Shown: positions 37,119 through 48,639 of the stretch, one piece after another
How positions within the stretch are numbered: the first letter of the stretch is position 1
Layout of the letters: each line of letters begins with the position of its first letter
Source: Wolfiporia cocos
Lineage: Eukaryota > Basidiomycota > Agaricomycetes > Polyporales > Phaeolaceae
Assembly: GCA_029448655.1 (NCBI GenBank)
Contig: JACCLO010000014.1
Span: 1,736,001 to 1,800,000 of the forward strand
DNA: 64,000 nt
Reading direction: 5' to 3'
Made by a program: the position numbers and the translations under genes
Notes under the pieces: generated by a model
Seen by the model: only the letters and a program-made list of their open reading frames with translations
Databases searched by the model: none
What the model was told of the DNA's origin: nothing

Positions 37119-39943
37119 ATGCTGCGGCTGGTGTCGTCGGCGTCGAAGCCCGCTTCGACGGGCATCCTCACGAAGGTCGTCCCCTCGTCGTGCTCGACCC
37201 TCGGAGGTGCGCACCGGCGATTCCATGCACCGCGGTGTAGAAGCTCATAGCCGCGGGAACATAGGACGCAGAACGATCGCATCGACATCCGCGCGGCAGG
37301 CCGATATCACTTTGACTGTAGACGGGAAGGAGGTTACTGTGCCTCAGGGTGCGTGCGTACGCTGCTGTTGTTGGGGATGTAAATTTGATCTTGCATTCGT
37401 AAACAGGGTCTGCTTTGATTCAAGCATGCGAGGCGGCGGGGGCGACGATTCCACGGTGCGTCCGGAAATCCAGCCGCTAACGTAGATCGCTCACTCGTCC
37501 TGCAGATTTTGTTACCATGATAGGTGAGCAACGCCAGGCAGCTTAGGGGCAGGGTTTTGATCCATTCTCGTACGCGTGCAGATTGGCGATTGCGGGCAAC
37601 TGTCGGTATGTGGCATAAATATGTCTGTCAGGGTACGTCTCATCTCTTGTAACTAGTATGTGTCTTGTAGAGGTTGAGCGGTCACCGAAGCCAGTCGCAT
37701 CATGGTGAGTCTCACTTTCAGCCATGCTTGGTAGCCGGAGGCTAGGACCTCTCGATATCTGATGATGATTGCGTCAGCGCTATGCCTGCCATGCCTGGTG
37801 CAAAGGTTTTCACGAATACACCTCTCGTTCACGAGGCCCGGTGAGTCCTGCTACTCCAGAGCATATGTGCAGCTTATTTATGGACTCTGTTCAGAGAGGG
37901 TGTGATGGAATTCCTGCTTGCCAACCACCCTCTTGATTGCCCAATTTGCGATCAGGGAGGTGAGTGTGACCTGCAGGACCAGTCCATGCGCTATGGTGCA
38001 GACCGTACTCGCTTCCACGAAATTACCGGCAAGCGCGCGGTTGAGGACAAGGACCTTGGTCCCTTAGTGAAGACGTCCATGAACCGTTGTATCCAGTGCA
38101 CACGTTGCGTGCGTTTTGCGAACGAGGTGGCGGGCGTGGAGGAGCTTGGGACGACCGGACGTGGAAATGACATGCAGATCGGCATGTACGTGGAGAAGAC
38201 GATGGACTCAGAGCTGTCTGGAAACATCGTTGACTTGTGTCCTGTCGGTGCGTTGACGAGCAAGCCCTACGCGTTCCACGCGCGGCCATGGGAGCTCAAG
38301 CATACCGACTCGATCGATGTCATGGACGCTGTGGGCTCGAACATTCGCGTTGATTCGCGCGGGACGACCGTCATGCGCGTGCAGCCACGGCCAAACGACG
38401 ACGTGAACGAAGAGTGGATCAGCGACAAGACGCGGTATGCGTACGATGGACTCAGGTTCCAACGCCTGACTACGCCCCTTGTCAAGCAAGGCGATCGGTT
38501 CGTTGCGGCGTCGTGGGAGGATGCGCTTACCGCTGTTGCAACTGGTCTGGCCAAGTCAGGCGCGCAGGGTGACGAGATTCAGGCGGTCGCCGGACATCTT
38601 GCAGATACGGAAGCGATGGTCGCGCTCAAGGATCTCATCAACCGTCTTGGCTCTGATAACCTGACACTCGACGCGGTTGGTGGTCATGCTGCTCCCGTGC
38701 ATGCTGTCGACGTCCGTTCGAACTACCTGTTCAACGCGACCATCCCCGGTGTGCAGGAGGCAGACGTTATCCTCCTGGTTGGAAGCAACCCCCGGCACGA
38801 AGCTGCTGTCCTCAACTCACGCATCCGCAAGAGCTGGTTGCACACGCCGCTCGAGATCGGCCTGATTGGTGAGCGCATCGACACGGCGTACGGCTATGAC
38901 TACTTGGGTGCGGACGCGAAGGCTGTGGCGGACTTCGTTGCGGGCAAGGGCGAATTCGCGCAGAAGTTCAAGACGGCGAAGAAGCCACTGATCATCGTCG
39001 GGAGCGCGGTTGTGGAGCACCCTGATGGTGCAGCCGTCTTCAACGCGCTCGCGAAGTATGTCGAGCAAAACAAGAGCACCCTCCTGACGCCGGAGTGGAG
39101 TGGATTCAGCGTTCTGCAGCGGGTGCGCAGCTTCGATCACTCTCGACTTGACTAGATCTTGATGTTTCTGATAGGTTGCGTCGCGGGCTGCCGCGTACGA
39201 CATTGGCTTCGTCCCCTCCAAGAAGGCGTCCACGACCAAGCCGAAGTTCATCTACCTGCTCAACGCCGACGAAGTTGACCCGAAGTCAATCCCTCAAGAT
39301 GCTTTCGTTGTCTACCAGGGTCATCACGGTGATCTCGGTGCGCAGCTTGCTGACGTCTGCCTTCCTGCTGCCGCGTACACTGAGAAGTCGACAACATGGG
39401 TTAACACCGAGGGTCGCACCCAACTAGGCCGCGCTGCCGTGCCGCCCCCGGGTGCCTCTCGCGAGGATTGGAAGATCATTCGGTATGTCACCTTTTACAA
39501 CCCTGTCGAGCACTGTTCAAGTTTACAATGTATACTGCATCTAGTGCCCTCTCCGAGATTGTTGGGAACCCTCTGCCGTACGACGACGTCCTCAACTTGC
39601 GTGACCGCATGTGGGAGATCTCGCCATCGCTCGTCCGCTACGACGTCACCGAGCGGACGTCCGTTGAGACCGCCCTGGCGGGCCTTAAGACCATTGCCAT
39701 TGGCACTGCCAAGGCCACGGTTTCCGGAAAGGCCTTCACAAAGCCCCTCAACAACTTCTACCAAACGGATCCTATATCACGAGCGTAAGTGCATGATTGC
39801 TGTTCTGGTCCAAATGTCCATGACGGTGCTGACACTGTCTCCTTAGCTCGGTTACGATGGCACAATGTACTAGGGCATTTGTGAAAGGCGAAAACTACGG
39901 CTTCAGTGAACTTTCGAGTGCCTCGGAGGCGGCGTATGCATAG
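37119..39943 (+). CDS. NDUFS1: NADH:ubiquinone oxidoreductase 75-kDa subunit
   Basis: Iron-sulfur subunit of the complex I N-module in the mitochondrial matrix; it passes electrons from the flavin site along its clusters. About 750 residues in eleven exons. A mitochondrial presequence ([15 protein letters not shown], rich in Arg/Ser) precedes the 2Fe-2S ferredoxin domain ([40 protein letters not shown]). Next come the His-Cys 4Fe-4S site [17 protein letters not shown], the second 4Fe-4S site [10 protein letters not shown], and the molybdopterin-oxidoreductase-like domain ([16 protein letters not shown] onward), ending SEAAYA. Five introns crowd the first 800 bp and create 18- and 24-nt micro-exons. 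The first intron is modelled as 37207-37264 (gives [10 protein letters not shown]); an alternative 37-nt intron is possible. It converges on the GH28 gene with 288 bp between them. Confidence 0.95.
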
Positions 39944-40231
39944 TGTTTGTACTCTCAGGAAACTATATCAATTTCTTTCTTCTGCGGCCGCATACATTGC
40001 TCCCGCGATCTCACAAGAACGCTCAAGCAGCGCGAGCCATCAGTAGTAATGTGACGGCCGGATTGTACATTCACAATAATTTGCAGCGCGGCGCTATATT
40101 TTACAGTTGGATTTGCTCCTGCGTCCCACGTAAGATCTTTGACTGGATAAGAGCTGCGTGTCAAGTTTGCGTTGCAGCGCTGCAATCTTTTGGGTGATTA
40201 GCATACCGCCAGGCCTTGTATAGCGACCTAG

Positions 40232-42279
40232 TCACATACTCGGTAATCCTTGAGGTGCGACCACATTGGCGCATATATACGCAGGAGATTCGTCGCTGGG
40301 AACGGCAACATTTATGTCCTCGAACACGAGTCCTGGGCACGGCGCAGCTTCACTACACTCGATATCAACGACTTCGAGTGTTCATGGCGTTACTGGTGAT
40401 TATATCGCGTACGCTCAGGGAACACGTACTGGTATTGGCAGTCGCCGTTCCGGTAACATTGATGAAGGTCAGGTTGGCGAACTGCAATTTCGACGGTGCG
40501 TTGCCTCTGAGATACAAGACGCCGATCAGCTTATTCGGCTTGTTCTGGTTATCATCAAGTGCTCACGGGAGTGAATTGCTCCTCTGTGTCACCTGAATGG
40601 GCAATGTGGCATTGTCCACGCGCAAATTCCGCACGGTGACATTCTTTACCAAACCTGAGCAAATGTCATGAGCTCGGAGTTACAGATGGGCTGACATTGC
40701 CTACCCAACCCTCCTCCACCATCTGAGGGAGGGAAGCCGATCCTCGTCCCTGCCCATGATTTAAAATAGACCTTAGCGATCGTGAGTGATACAAATGCTA
40801 TAGTGATACAATGCTAACCCCTGTACGCATGTTGGGCTGGATTTGAGGGTCAAGTCGTACTACCTGTAGCAAAGGCGCGTCAGTTATCATTACTAGCAGC
40901 ATCCAGGTCTGGTTTGCACACTGACATGCGTGTCTTCCAATGTAACATTTTCGACATGATCAAACTAGTTTCAGTCGGGTCAGCAATACATCGTCTCCGT
41001 ATAGAAGAAACTAAGTCACAGACTAGTTCGTAGTACTGCCCGAGTGACCCAAACGCTAAGCCATTGCCTCCGCGGCAAGTGATATTCCTTGCGTAAATGT
41101 TCGTAGAGTTCTATGTAACTGCTATGAGCGCTGCGTCAAGATAACATGCATACTACTCACGCCTTTGATTGCTATACAATCGTCTCCCACGGTCATCTAA
41201 GAGGACCGGTCAGTGTCGGGAAATGACCACTAGCTCATGGAGCACTGACATCCCAGTTAAGTAGTGTTATGTTATCAGATCGGTAGGTATCGATGCCTTG
41301 GGACCAAGAGTCGGAGTCAAACAAAATTCGAAGGCCAAAATTTGTAAAACACACCATCAGTATTCGGTACGAGGCTGGGCGTCCTTGATGTCAACGAATT
41401 CCCATCACATGTAAATGAGGTACTGACTTGTCTCCAAAATACTCGGGATTGGTGTCTGTGGCGTTGCATAGCATCCCGTCGTACACTACATCCCTCGATT
41501 CTGCAATCGCATTACACCAGAACGGCTGGCCCTCTATTCTGAAATGGGCGATGGTTGCGCGGGTTGCTCGGTACACCGTCAGTGAGACCGGCCGTCCATC
41601 ACCGCCATAACGAGTTGCTGTGCCGTACCAGTCCCACCAGTATTGGCCGTTGCCGATGATGCCACCCGTGTTGTGCGCATCGACGATGAAGTCTCTGCCA
41701 GACAACACGAACCACGATGATTGATGCTGCTCGGTGAAGGTGAGCGATACAATAGATAGAGATGGATGGGGACATGCCTGTATAAAGATCACTCTAACAG
41801 TGTGCGCAGGATCCATCCAATACGGAAGATCGGCAGTGAACTGACACACATTGTGTTATCATCACGGCTTAGCATATCGGCGGCGCCTGCATAACGCACG
41901 TTCAAATAACCATGCAGATCGACTCTAGCCTCCACGAGATCCCATTGCAACGTCCTGCCCCAATGTCAATCCCGCAACGAACCGCAGAAGCTATTCAACT
42001 AACCTAGTCACATTGTAGACACCTTCAGCGAAGACTGTCGTGCCGTAATGACCACATCTTTTGATAGCTGCTTCGATCTTGACATGGCCGTTATTGTCGG
42101 TGGCGGCTAGCAAACTCGGTCTTTGAAATAGCACCCACCTGATCAGTGTCATCCTGATCTCGCCCCAGAGGTTTAAGGACGCAGGTATTGTTGTGCTGCA
42201 GGCCAACATTCTGAGTGACCGCTGACGCTTGCCCGAGCCACAAGCCCAGCAGTATGAGCCAGCACCACACCCGCGACAT
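40232..42279 (-). CDS. GH28 glycoside hydrolase (pectinase family), copy A
   Basis: Secreted right-handed beta-helix enzyme of the polygalacturonase/rhamnogalacturonase family. A signal peptide (MSRVWCWLILLGLWLGQASA) precedes NTCVLKPLGRDQDDTDQ. More than ten short introns interrupt the gene, at the same positions as copy B where I compared them. Motifs: IDAHNTGGIIGNGQYWW-like block, NTDGIDTYRS, GDDCIAIKG, CRGGNGLAFGSLGQYYEL, VYFKSWAGTRIGFPP, and a final ICANVVAPQGLPSM. NTD and DD acids are present. The usual His of the GHG motif is Asn here and the RIK motif reads YFK, a pattern I associate with exo-acting rhamnogalacturonan-type members rather than endopolygalacturonases (low certainty). At first it looks truncated at 41391, but the frame resumes across introns to the stop at 40232, so I see no disablement. 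Confidence 0.85.
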
Positions 42280-44330
42280 GTCCCTCGAAGATACGGACGT
42301 TACACGAGCCCCGCGCCGAATGTGTCATCCTTAAGGCAGCAGACAGCTTACACATCCAATGCTCTTACCGGTGATTTGCGGCACATTTACGAAGAGACGA
42401 AGCCGGCTGATACGGCTCGCGATCAAACGTCTGTGCACGCAATATGGCGGTCGAATGCTGCATGAGGCTTGGTCAATATATCGCACGGTGTCACCAGCCT
42501 TATATCTCGCAATAAGGTCATCCTACGTCAACCGTGCGCGAGATGTGCACAGCGTTATTGCCTCCATCTAGTGCTGTTCGTCGTAATCTCGGACTGCCTA
42601 CGTTCTGAGACTTGAGTACTTGCCGTATCCCGAACATATGATAACATAACGCAATCCCATGTTTGCAGCATGCAAATGGCAAACCCTGCAGACCGTCTAC
42701 CGCACAAATGCATGTTCTGCACGAGCGGTCAGATTCTGCAGGTAATAATAATCAAGGTGTTGAGATGTAGAATTAATATTTAGAGGTTCAATCAAATAAC
42801 CACTGCGCCAAATGTTTGCCCGTAGAACATCATGTCTTGATAGCCAATCCGATGTTGACCGGCTTGCAGTATATATCTTGCTTATGCCCGAGGCGACGTG
42901 AGGTCTGATGATCACCCAGATGGCCTACCAGCATTTACCGGCGGCTAGGTCGCACATGTGGGGAACCGAAAAACCTATGGCGATAGATGGCGCCCCTTGC
43001 ACTGAATCCATTGACAAGCCCAGGACATAAAAATAATGCCATGTCCTACGAATCTCTGGAACGTTCTGCCGCAAACAACGTCGTGTCTGGAAACGCAAAT
43101 GCGTGTCACGCGGCCTCTGTGGAGGTAGAGGTATCTAGACTGCTTTATCCTACGTAGGTTCCTCTGCGACGGTCCAATTCAACGTCGCTTGAGTTGTACC
43201 GCGCGTCCAGGGCCGCGAAACGTACTCGTCGCACTAGAAGCGTTAATCCCGACGTCATGTAGGCGACAATTCATATGCACCCACCTAGACTCACCGATCA
43301 GGGCATGACGAGGGAGAAGATTGTGCGTAGCCACTACGCCAAGAGGTGGCATTTTGTGCGCGAATCAGCAGACGGCCTTAAGGTTTGCAGAGGTCTGCAG
43401 ACGAGGACAGAGATCCCAGTGTGCAGGAAGAGATCATCAGGTAGCATTGTGGCGCATTATAGTGTGTGCATGTCCTGACGCGTAACTGATCGGGATGTGT
43501 CTGACGTCGGCATCGTCCCTGGCCACATGCAGTGAGCGGACAGAGAGCGGCGCAATTCAGAGGCAATCAAGGGTGCGTGCTAGAACTCGATACTCGTGAA
43601 TCAAACCGAAGCGGTCTGCAGCCACCGATTGGACAGAGCAGCTAGCAAGAACCCGACGAGGTACAAGATGAAGCCATGAAAGATAGCCTGATGTAGCATC
43701 GACGATACCATTAGAGCTTTTTAGGAGGGGAATATTACCGTCAGCGTCCCGAATAGTGAGCTCGACTCACCAATTGTCACCCCATGCGACTGCAGCAAGA
43801 TAATTGACCTCAGCGCCAGCCCAGCTTCCTGGATGCCGTGCAACGTGTCTTCACTGCAACGCTGTGCATGGAGCACAGCTCAACAACCCGATATGATTCT
43901 CCGTACCGCTGATCTTCCGGCCCTACGCCCAGTCGGCAAAACATACATGGCTGAGGTACCTGGTCGGAATGGCGAGGAATCAGACAAGTTTGAGGGAAGA
44001 TATGAGAGGCGTCGAGCGTCGAGCGTCGTTTTCAGGCCTAGAAAAGACCATCGCAGGCCAATAGCAGCAGGATGGTTTATAATAAGCGGTAGTGGGACAC
44101 TAAAGTCCGCATGGCCAACCAGCTGTGAAAGCGGTCGCCGCTGTGGAAGGAGCCAATCACACGCCAGATATTCGTGGACGATACAGTCACGTGCATGTAT
44201 ATCTCAGCGCTCCACCTCGCGGCCTCTAACTTTCTCTTCCGGATTTGTTACGTCTCCCCTCGGCTCCTCTTCCCATTTAAGCGTTTCTCTTCAACCACCT
44301 TCACCTGTATTACCTCCCTCAACTTCAGTC
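42280..44330. other. Intergenic, no recognisable gene
   Basis: 2 kb between divergent GH28 copy A and the Ccc1-like gene. Only short frames occur. Towards the right end are two CCAAT pentamers (near 44058 and 44153) and a CACGTG near 44188, followed by a pyrimidine-rich tract just before the start at 44331, a common layout for fungal core promoters. Confidence 0.4.
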
Positions 44331-45785
44331 ATGTCCTCGCAACCATATGCACCAGCAGTACCTCTCCCTAGTCGGCAAAACGGGGACACAGGCAGCAAGC
44401 CACCCGTCTGGTCAATAAACCATACCACCGGAGACGAGGTCCCACCAGCAGCCAAATGCGACCGTCACGACACAGGACGCGAGGGCGTATGCTGCAAGGA
44501 GCTCATTGGCGACGACGAGCGGACTCTGGTAGACCCAGATGTCGTACGGGATGTGTGAGTGTCTCTTGTTCTGACTGCTTTGCGGGGTGGCCGCCACCAG
44601 GATGCATACATCCCCACTCAGTGGGAGGAAAGTAGACGGAGAGCGACGATTGTGGGAAGACTCTGATCGCACGGTCGATGTACCGCTGGTAGTTTTCTCC
44701 CAAAACAGTATGCGGTGCAGTACTCGTGCATTCCACTGGCCAATGGCTTGCTTGCGTACGATCACGCAGCCCTGCGGCGGTTCAATCTGGCTGAGATCCG
44801 GTCGGGTGGGATCTGTAGACCGTACTTCTGCAGAGTCGAGCCCTACGCTTTTAAATAGTCTTCCAAAGCATCCCGTACGAGCTCCGTGCTCACAAACATG
44901 CTTCCTGGTGTTGCTCCACTGACATCATTCAAAGTTGATCTTGATACTGACACCACTTTACAGAGTCATTGGCCTTTCAGATGGTCTTACAGTCCCATTC
45001 GCCCTCACCGCCGGCCTTTCGTCTCTGGGCGAGTCGAAACTTGTGATCCTCGGCGGGGTCGCCGAACTTATCGCCGGTGCGTTATCCATGGGCATCGGCG
45101 GCTTCCTTGCCTCGCAGGCCGAGCGCGACCACTACCGCTTCCTGCGCAAGCAAACGCGTGCGCGCGTCCTCCGGAGCTGTGAGGGCGAGATGGAGCGCGA
45201 AGTCTTCGCGGTGCTCGGGCCGGTCGGCGTTGACGAAAAGACGAGCCGTGGCGTTGCGCAATGCCTCATGAACGTTGAAGTTGGCTCAGCGGGCGAAGGC
45301 CCGAGCGGAATCGCAAGTGGAAGCGACACTGCGAGCAGGACGAGCGTGAGCGTGGCCGATTCAGAGTCGGGTCTGCGGTGGAGCAAGGATGTCGGCCTGT
45401 CGGCGTTCCTGCTCAAGTTCGGCGAGGGTATGGAGGAGGTGCCCACCCGGCGGCTGTATATCTCGGCACTTACGATCGGGATGGGCTACTTCTTCGGTGG
45501 ACTGATTCCGCTCCTCCCCTACTTCTTCGGTATGTGCCATACATCTCATGAGCGCTGAGCAGTGAGGTGACAGACATTGCAGAACCGGTCGCGCACATCG
45601 CACTCATTTACTCATGCATAGTCACCGGTATCATTTTGCTAGTGTTCGGCGCTGTCAAGGCTCGCGTCACCGGCGCCGCCGGTCAGGGCGTTGGTGGATA
45701 CGTACGGGGAGCAGTCAGTACACTGCTCGTGGGTGGCGCCGCGGCCGCGGCTGCGTATGGGCTCGTCGCCGTTTTAGAGACATGA
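44331..45785 (+). CDS. CCC1: Ccc1/VIT1-family vacuolar iron/manganese transporter
   Basis: Five-helix transporter that moves Fe2+/Mn2+ from cytosol into the vacuole. Three exons (44331-44554, 44964-45529, 45583-45785; 993 nt) give 330 residues. The cytosolic N-terminus is hydrophilic and includes CDRHDTGREGVCCKEL. TM1 holds the family motif VIGLSDGLTVPFALTAGLSSLG; TM2 has GGVAELIAGALSMGIGGFLASQAERDHY with the conserved metal-site Glu and Met positions. A charged metal-binding loop follows, then YISALTIGMGYFFGGLIPLLPYFF and two Gly/Ala-rich C-terminal helices ending VLET. The first intron is about 409 nt, much longer than the norm here; no further exon in it is needed, because the flanking sequence matches the family without a gap. 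Metal preference is inferred. Confidence 0.93.
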
Positions 45786-45974
45786 TCTGATAACGCGTAG
45801 ACTGGGACTTGCAGGTATTGCACGACAGCTCTCAAGTGTATCCCACTGTATTTGTTCATACTTGTATTACATATGCTGTTATAATTTGAAGTGGCTGTAA
45901 GCTTTGGGGGTTTAAGCTAAGCTGATTGGAAGCATAGACATGGCTGTGAGTGAATCCTGGCACTGTGATAGCAA

Positions 45975-46058
45975 GGGCATTTGGCACAGTGGTAGCGCGC
46001 ACGCTTCGCATTGCAAGTTGCTTGCGTGAGGTCCAGGGTTCAATCCCCTGAATGTCCA
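45975..46058 (+). tRNA. tRNA-Ala (anticodon CGC) with a 12-nt intron
   Basis: Folds as a full cloverleaf of 84 nt. The acceptor stem GGGCATT/AATGTCC contains the G3:U70 pair that identifies alanine tRNAs, with discriminator A. The D arm is GCAC-AGTGGTA-GCGC, with one A-C mismatch. The anticodon stem CACGC/GCGTG encloses T-T-CGC-A, then a 12-nt intron just 3' of position 37. The variable loop is AGGTC and the T arm CAGGG-TTCAATC-CCCTG. Internal A and B boxes are present and a T-run (TTTTGTTTT) follows as a polymerase III terminator. It reads GCG codons. Confidence 0.92.
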
Positions 46059-46524
46059 TTTTGTTTTCCTACTCCATATCGCTTTGTTACTTTTTCTGTA
46101 GCTGTAGCAGTGACAGGACTACGAAGTAAGTGCCATCACGAGTCCACAATGCATCATAAGACACGAGACAAGCCATCGGTCCGCGTATTCCTTCGAGGTC
46201 TCGCGACTCTGGGTGTTCTCAATTTTCGCTGAAACCTCGTTACATTCTGTACACTGCTTTCGCTGTCATTGGTCACCTGTACAGCTGAAGATGAAGTCTC
46301 CTGCCGCAACAGGGTACTTCCGTACTCAATCCGGTCCGCCGTCTCCGTGGCGTAGTCCTTCGCGCACTCGACGCGCTCCCGTGACCCCGGGTTGTTCACG
46401 GTCAAGCCGTAGGTGGCTCCTCGAGTCTCCTGACAGCCGCCAATATAAACCTGGAGGCGTCCAGGCGTTCGAGTGTTCTCCACAACATTCGCGCACAACG
46501 TTGCACAGTGAGTGTCCGGCCGCG
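46059..46524. other. Intergenic: promoter region of GH28 copy B
   Basis: 466 bp after the tRNA terminator. No convincing coding frame. It holds the upstream region of the plus-strand GH28 gene; no clear TATA box was seen. Confidence 0.35.
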
Positions 46525-48639
46525 ATGTTACGAGAGTTTGTGTCGCTGGTCGTGGCGAGCCTCTGGCTTGGCAGGTGCACGTATGCCGCGGGGGTCCCTG
46601 CGGCGAACAACACCTGTACGCTCGCTCCACTTGGCGAAGGACAGGATGATACGGACCAGGTACGGGCGCAACATCCTCATGGAAGCGGATTGACCTCGAC
46701 CTGCGCTGGATAGATCGAGGCCGCCATTGCGCAGTGCGGCCACTATGGGACGACGATATTCGCGCCCGGAGAGTACAACGTCACTCGGTAAGCGTGAGCG
46801 CCCTTGGATTGTGGTGTGCCCATGCTGACGCGACCGCAGGAAGATGACGTGGGACCTGGTCGAGTCGAGGGTCGATCTACATGGCTACCTAAACGTATGC
46901 TGCCTGCCATTGGAAAGTCGTTCGGACGGAAAGCTGACATCGCATTCCGCCAGTTCCAAGCCAACCTGCCGTACTGGATGAAGCCCGAGAACACATACCG
47001 GGTAATCTTCATCCAGGTGTGTCTGCCGCCCAACGTCCTCGTAGTGCATAGTGTTCAACGACATGTAGAGCCAAGCGTCCTGGTTCGTGATTACCGGGAA
47101 CGATTTTGTCGTCGACGCGCACAACACTGGCGGGATCATTGGCAACGGGCAATATTGGTGGTCGTGGTACGGCAACGGCACGCGCATCGACGGCGATGGG
47201 CGCCCGGTCGCGCTGACCGTGTACCGCGCCGCGCGCGGGACGGTCGCGAACTTCCGCATCGAGGGCCAGCCGTTCTGGTGCAACGCGATCGCAGAGAGCG
47301 AAGACTTTGTGTATGACGGGATGTATTGTAACGCGACGAATGTGGATCCTCTGTACTTTGGCCAGAAGTGAGTAGCTGCTGCAGGTCGGGAAGTAAAGAG
47401 AGTTAACGAACGCTGCCCTAGCATTGTATGGAACACGGATGGCAAGTGTCTGATTCTGGAAATGCAACGTACTGCTGATGTCGACCGCAGGCATCGACAC
47501 ATACCGGTCGAACAACATTTCGTTGTTGAATTTCGACGTACGTCCTTTAGTCTAGACTGATGAATCTGGAAAGACTTTCATCCCGGCGCATAGATCACTC
47601 TTGGGGACGACTGTATCGCCATCAAGGGTGTGAGTCCGTTCGGCGTCGCGCAAATAGAACGACCCTCATCCATGAATTTTCTCTAGAACTCCACCAACAT
47701 CTACGCGAACAACATCACCTGCCACGGCGGGACTGGCATTGCCTTCGGCTCGCTAGGCCAATACTACAACCTGGTAACGCGCCACAAGCCAGCGAGGAAG
47801 AGCGAGAACGCACTTGCTGATGCTGCTGTCCATCATAGATCGACAACGTCGAGAATATCACTCTGGAGGACATCACGGTACGTCCCCCACGGGTGGGAAC
47901 TGGCAAGCGCCGATTCGCAAAGCTTTGTCTGACACACGTCCAACATGCACAGATGGTTCGACCCGATCCCACCATTCAGCCGTATATGGAGCATGGGGTC
48001 AGTCGGCGGCCAGAAACCCGCAGCAGCCTGGAAGTCGAGTAACGGCTGACACATCCGACAACGCAGGTGTATTTCAAGTCGTGGAGCGGGACGACAATCG
48101 GGTTCCCTCCCGCTGAGGGCGGCGGCGGCCCTGGTGAGTATCTTCCCGCGAACGCGAGCTTGTCGGCCAGCATGAGGCACGTCGGCTAAGCCTGGCCCAG
48201 GGCGCACCGCAAGCGTCGTCGCGCGCAACTTCCGGCTGGACAACGTCACGTATCCCATCCAGCTGTACCAGACAAACTCGGCACACCCGTGAGTGGCACC
48301 GCGCGTCCGTCAGACATGCCGCCGGCGCGCTGACTAGCGTGTATGTGGCAGGGGCGATGCACCGTCAGAGTACCAGTTCGGCGATCTGACGTTCGTCGAC
48401 TTCACCGGGACCGCGGCAACGAACCTGCGTAAGTAAAGCAGGTTTGAACATGACAAGCCGTGACTGACATCCTCGTAGTGGTCGACATTGAGTGCAGCCC
48501 TGCGGCGCCCTGTGAGGGCCTAACGTTCCAGAACATCGATGTCGCACCGCTGAACGGCGAAAGTGCAGAGTACACCTGCTACAACGTCGTAAGCCAGGAG
48601 GGGCTGTCTAGTAAGTCTATCCGACAGCTGTCGCACTAG
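46525..48639 (+). CDS. GH28 glycoside hydrolase (pectinase family), copy B
   Basis: Paralogue of copy A, secreted beta-helix enzyme acting on pectic polysaccharide. The signal peptide MLREFVSLVVASLWLGRCTYA is followed by NTCTLAPLGEGQDDTDQ, IEAAIAQCGHYGTT, DLVESRVDLHGYLN, YWMKPENTYRVIF, DFVVDAHNTGGIIGNGQYWW, NTDGIDTYRSNNIS, GDDCIAIKG, CHGGTGIAFGSLGQYY and VYFKSWSGTTIGFPP. About fourteen short introns; the one at 47452-47500 starts GCAAGT and is GC-AG, while copy A uses GT at the same place. The GHG His is Thr and the RIK motif is YFK. The last secure exon ends at GLS near 48610. Reading on gives a stop at 48639, but a GTAAGT there could instead lead to a further exon ending near 48820. Confidence 0.87.

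Noticed and set aside
41391..42279. GH28 copy A as a truncated pseudogene
   Set aside because: Exons beyond 41391 (GIDTYRSDN, GDDCIAIKG, GGNGLAFGSLG and the C-terminus) are intact and in phase to 40232.
45856..46059. 67-codon minus-strand frame over the tRNA (MDIQGIEPWTSR type)
   Set aside because: It is the antisense translation of a tRNA gene, a common false protein call.
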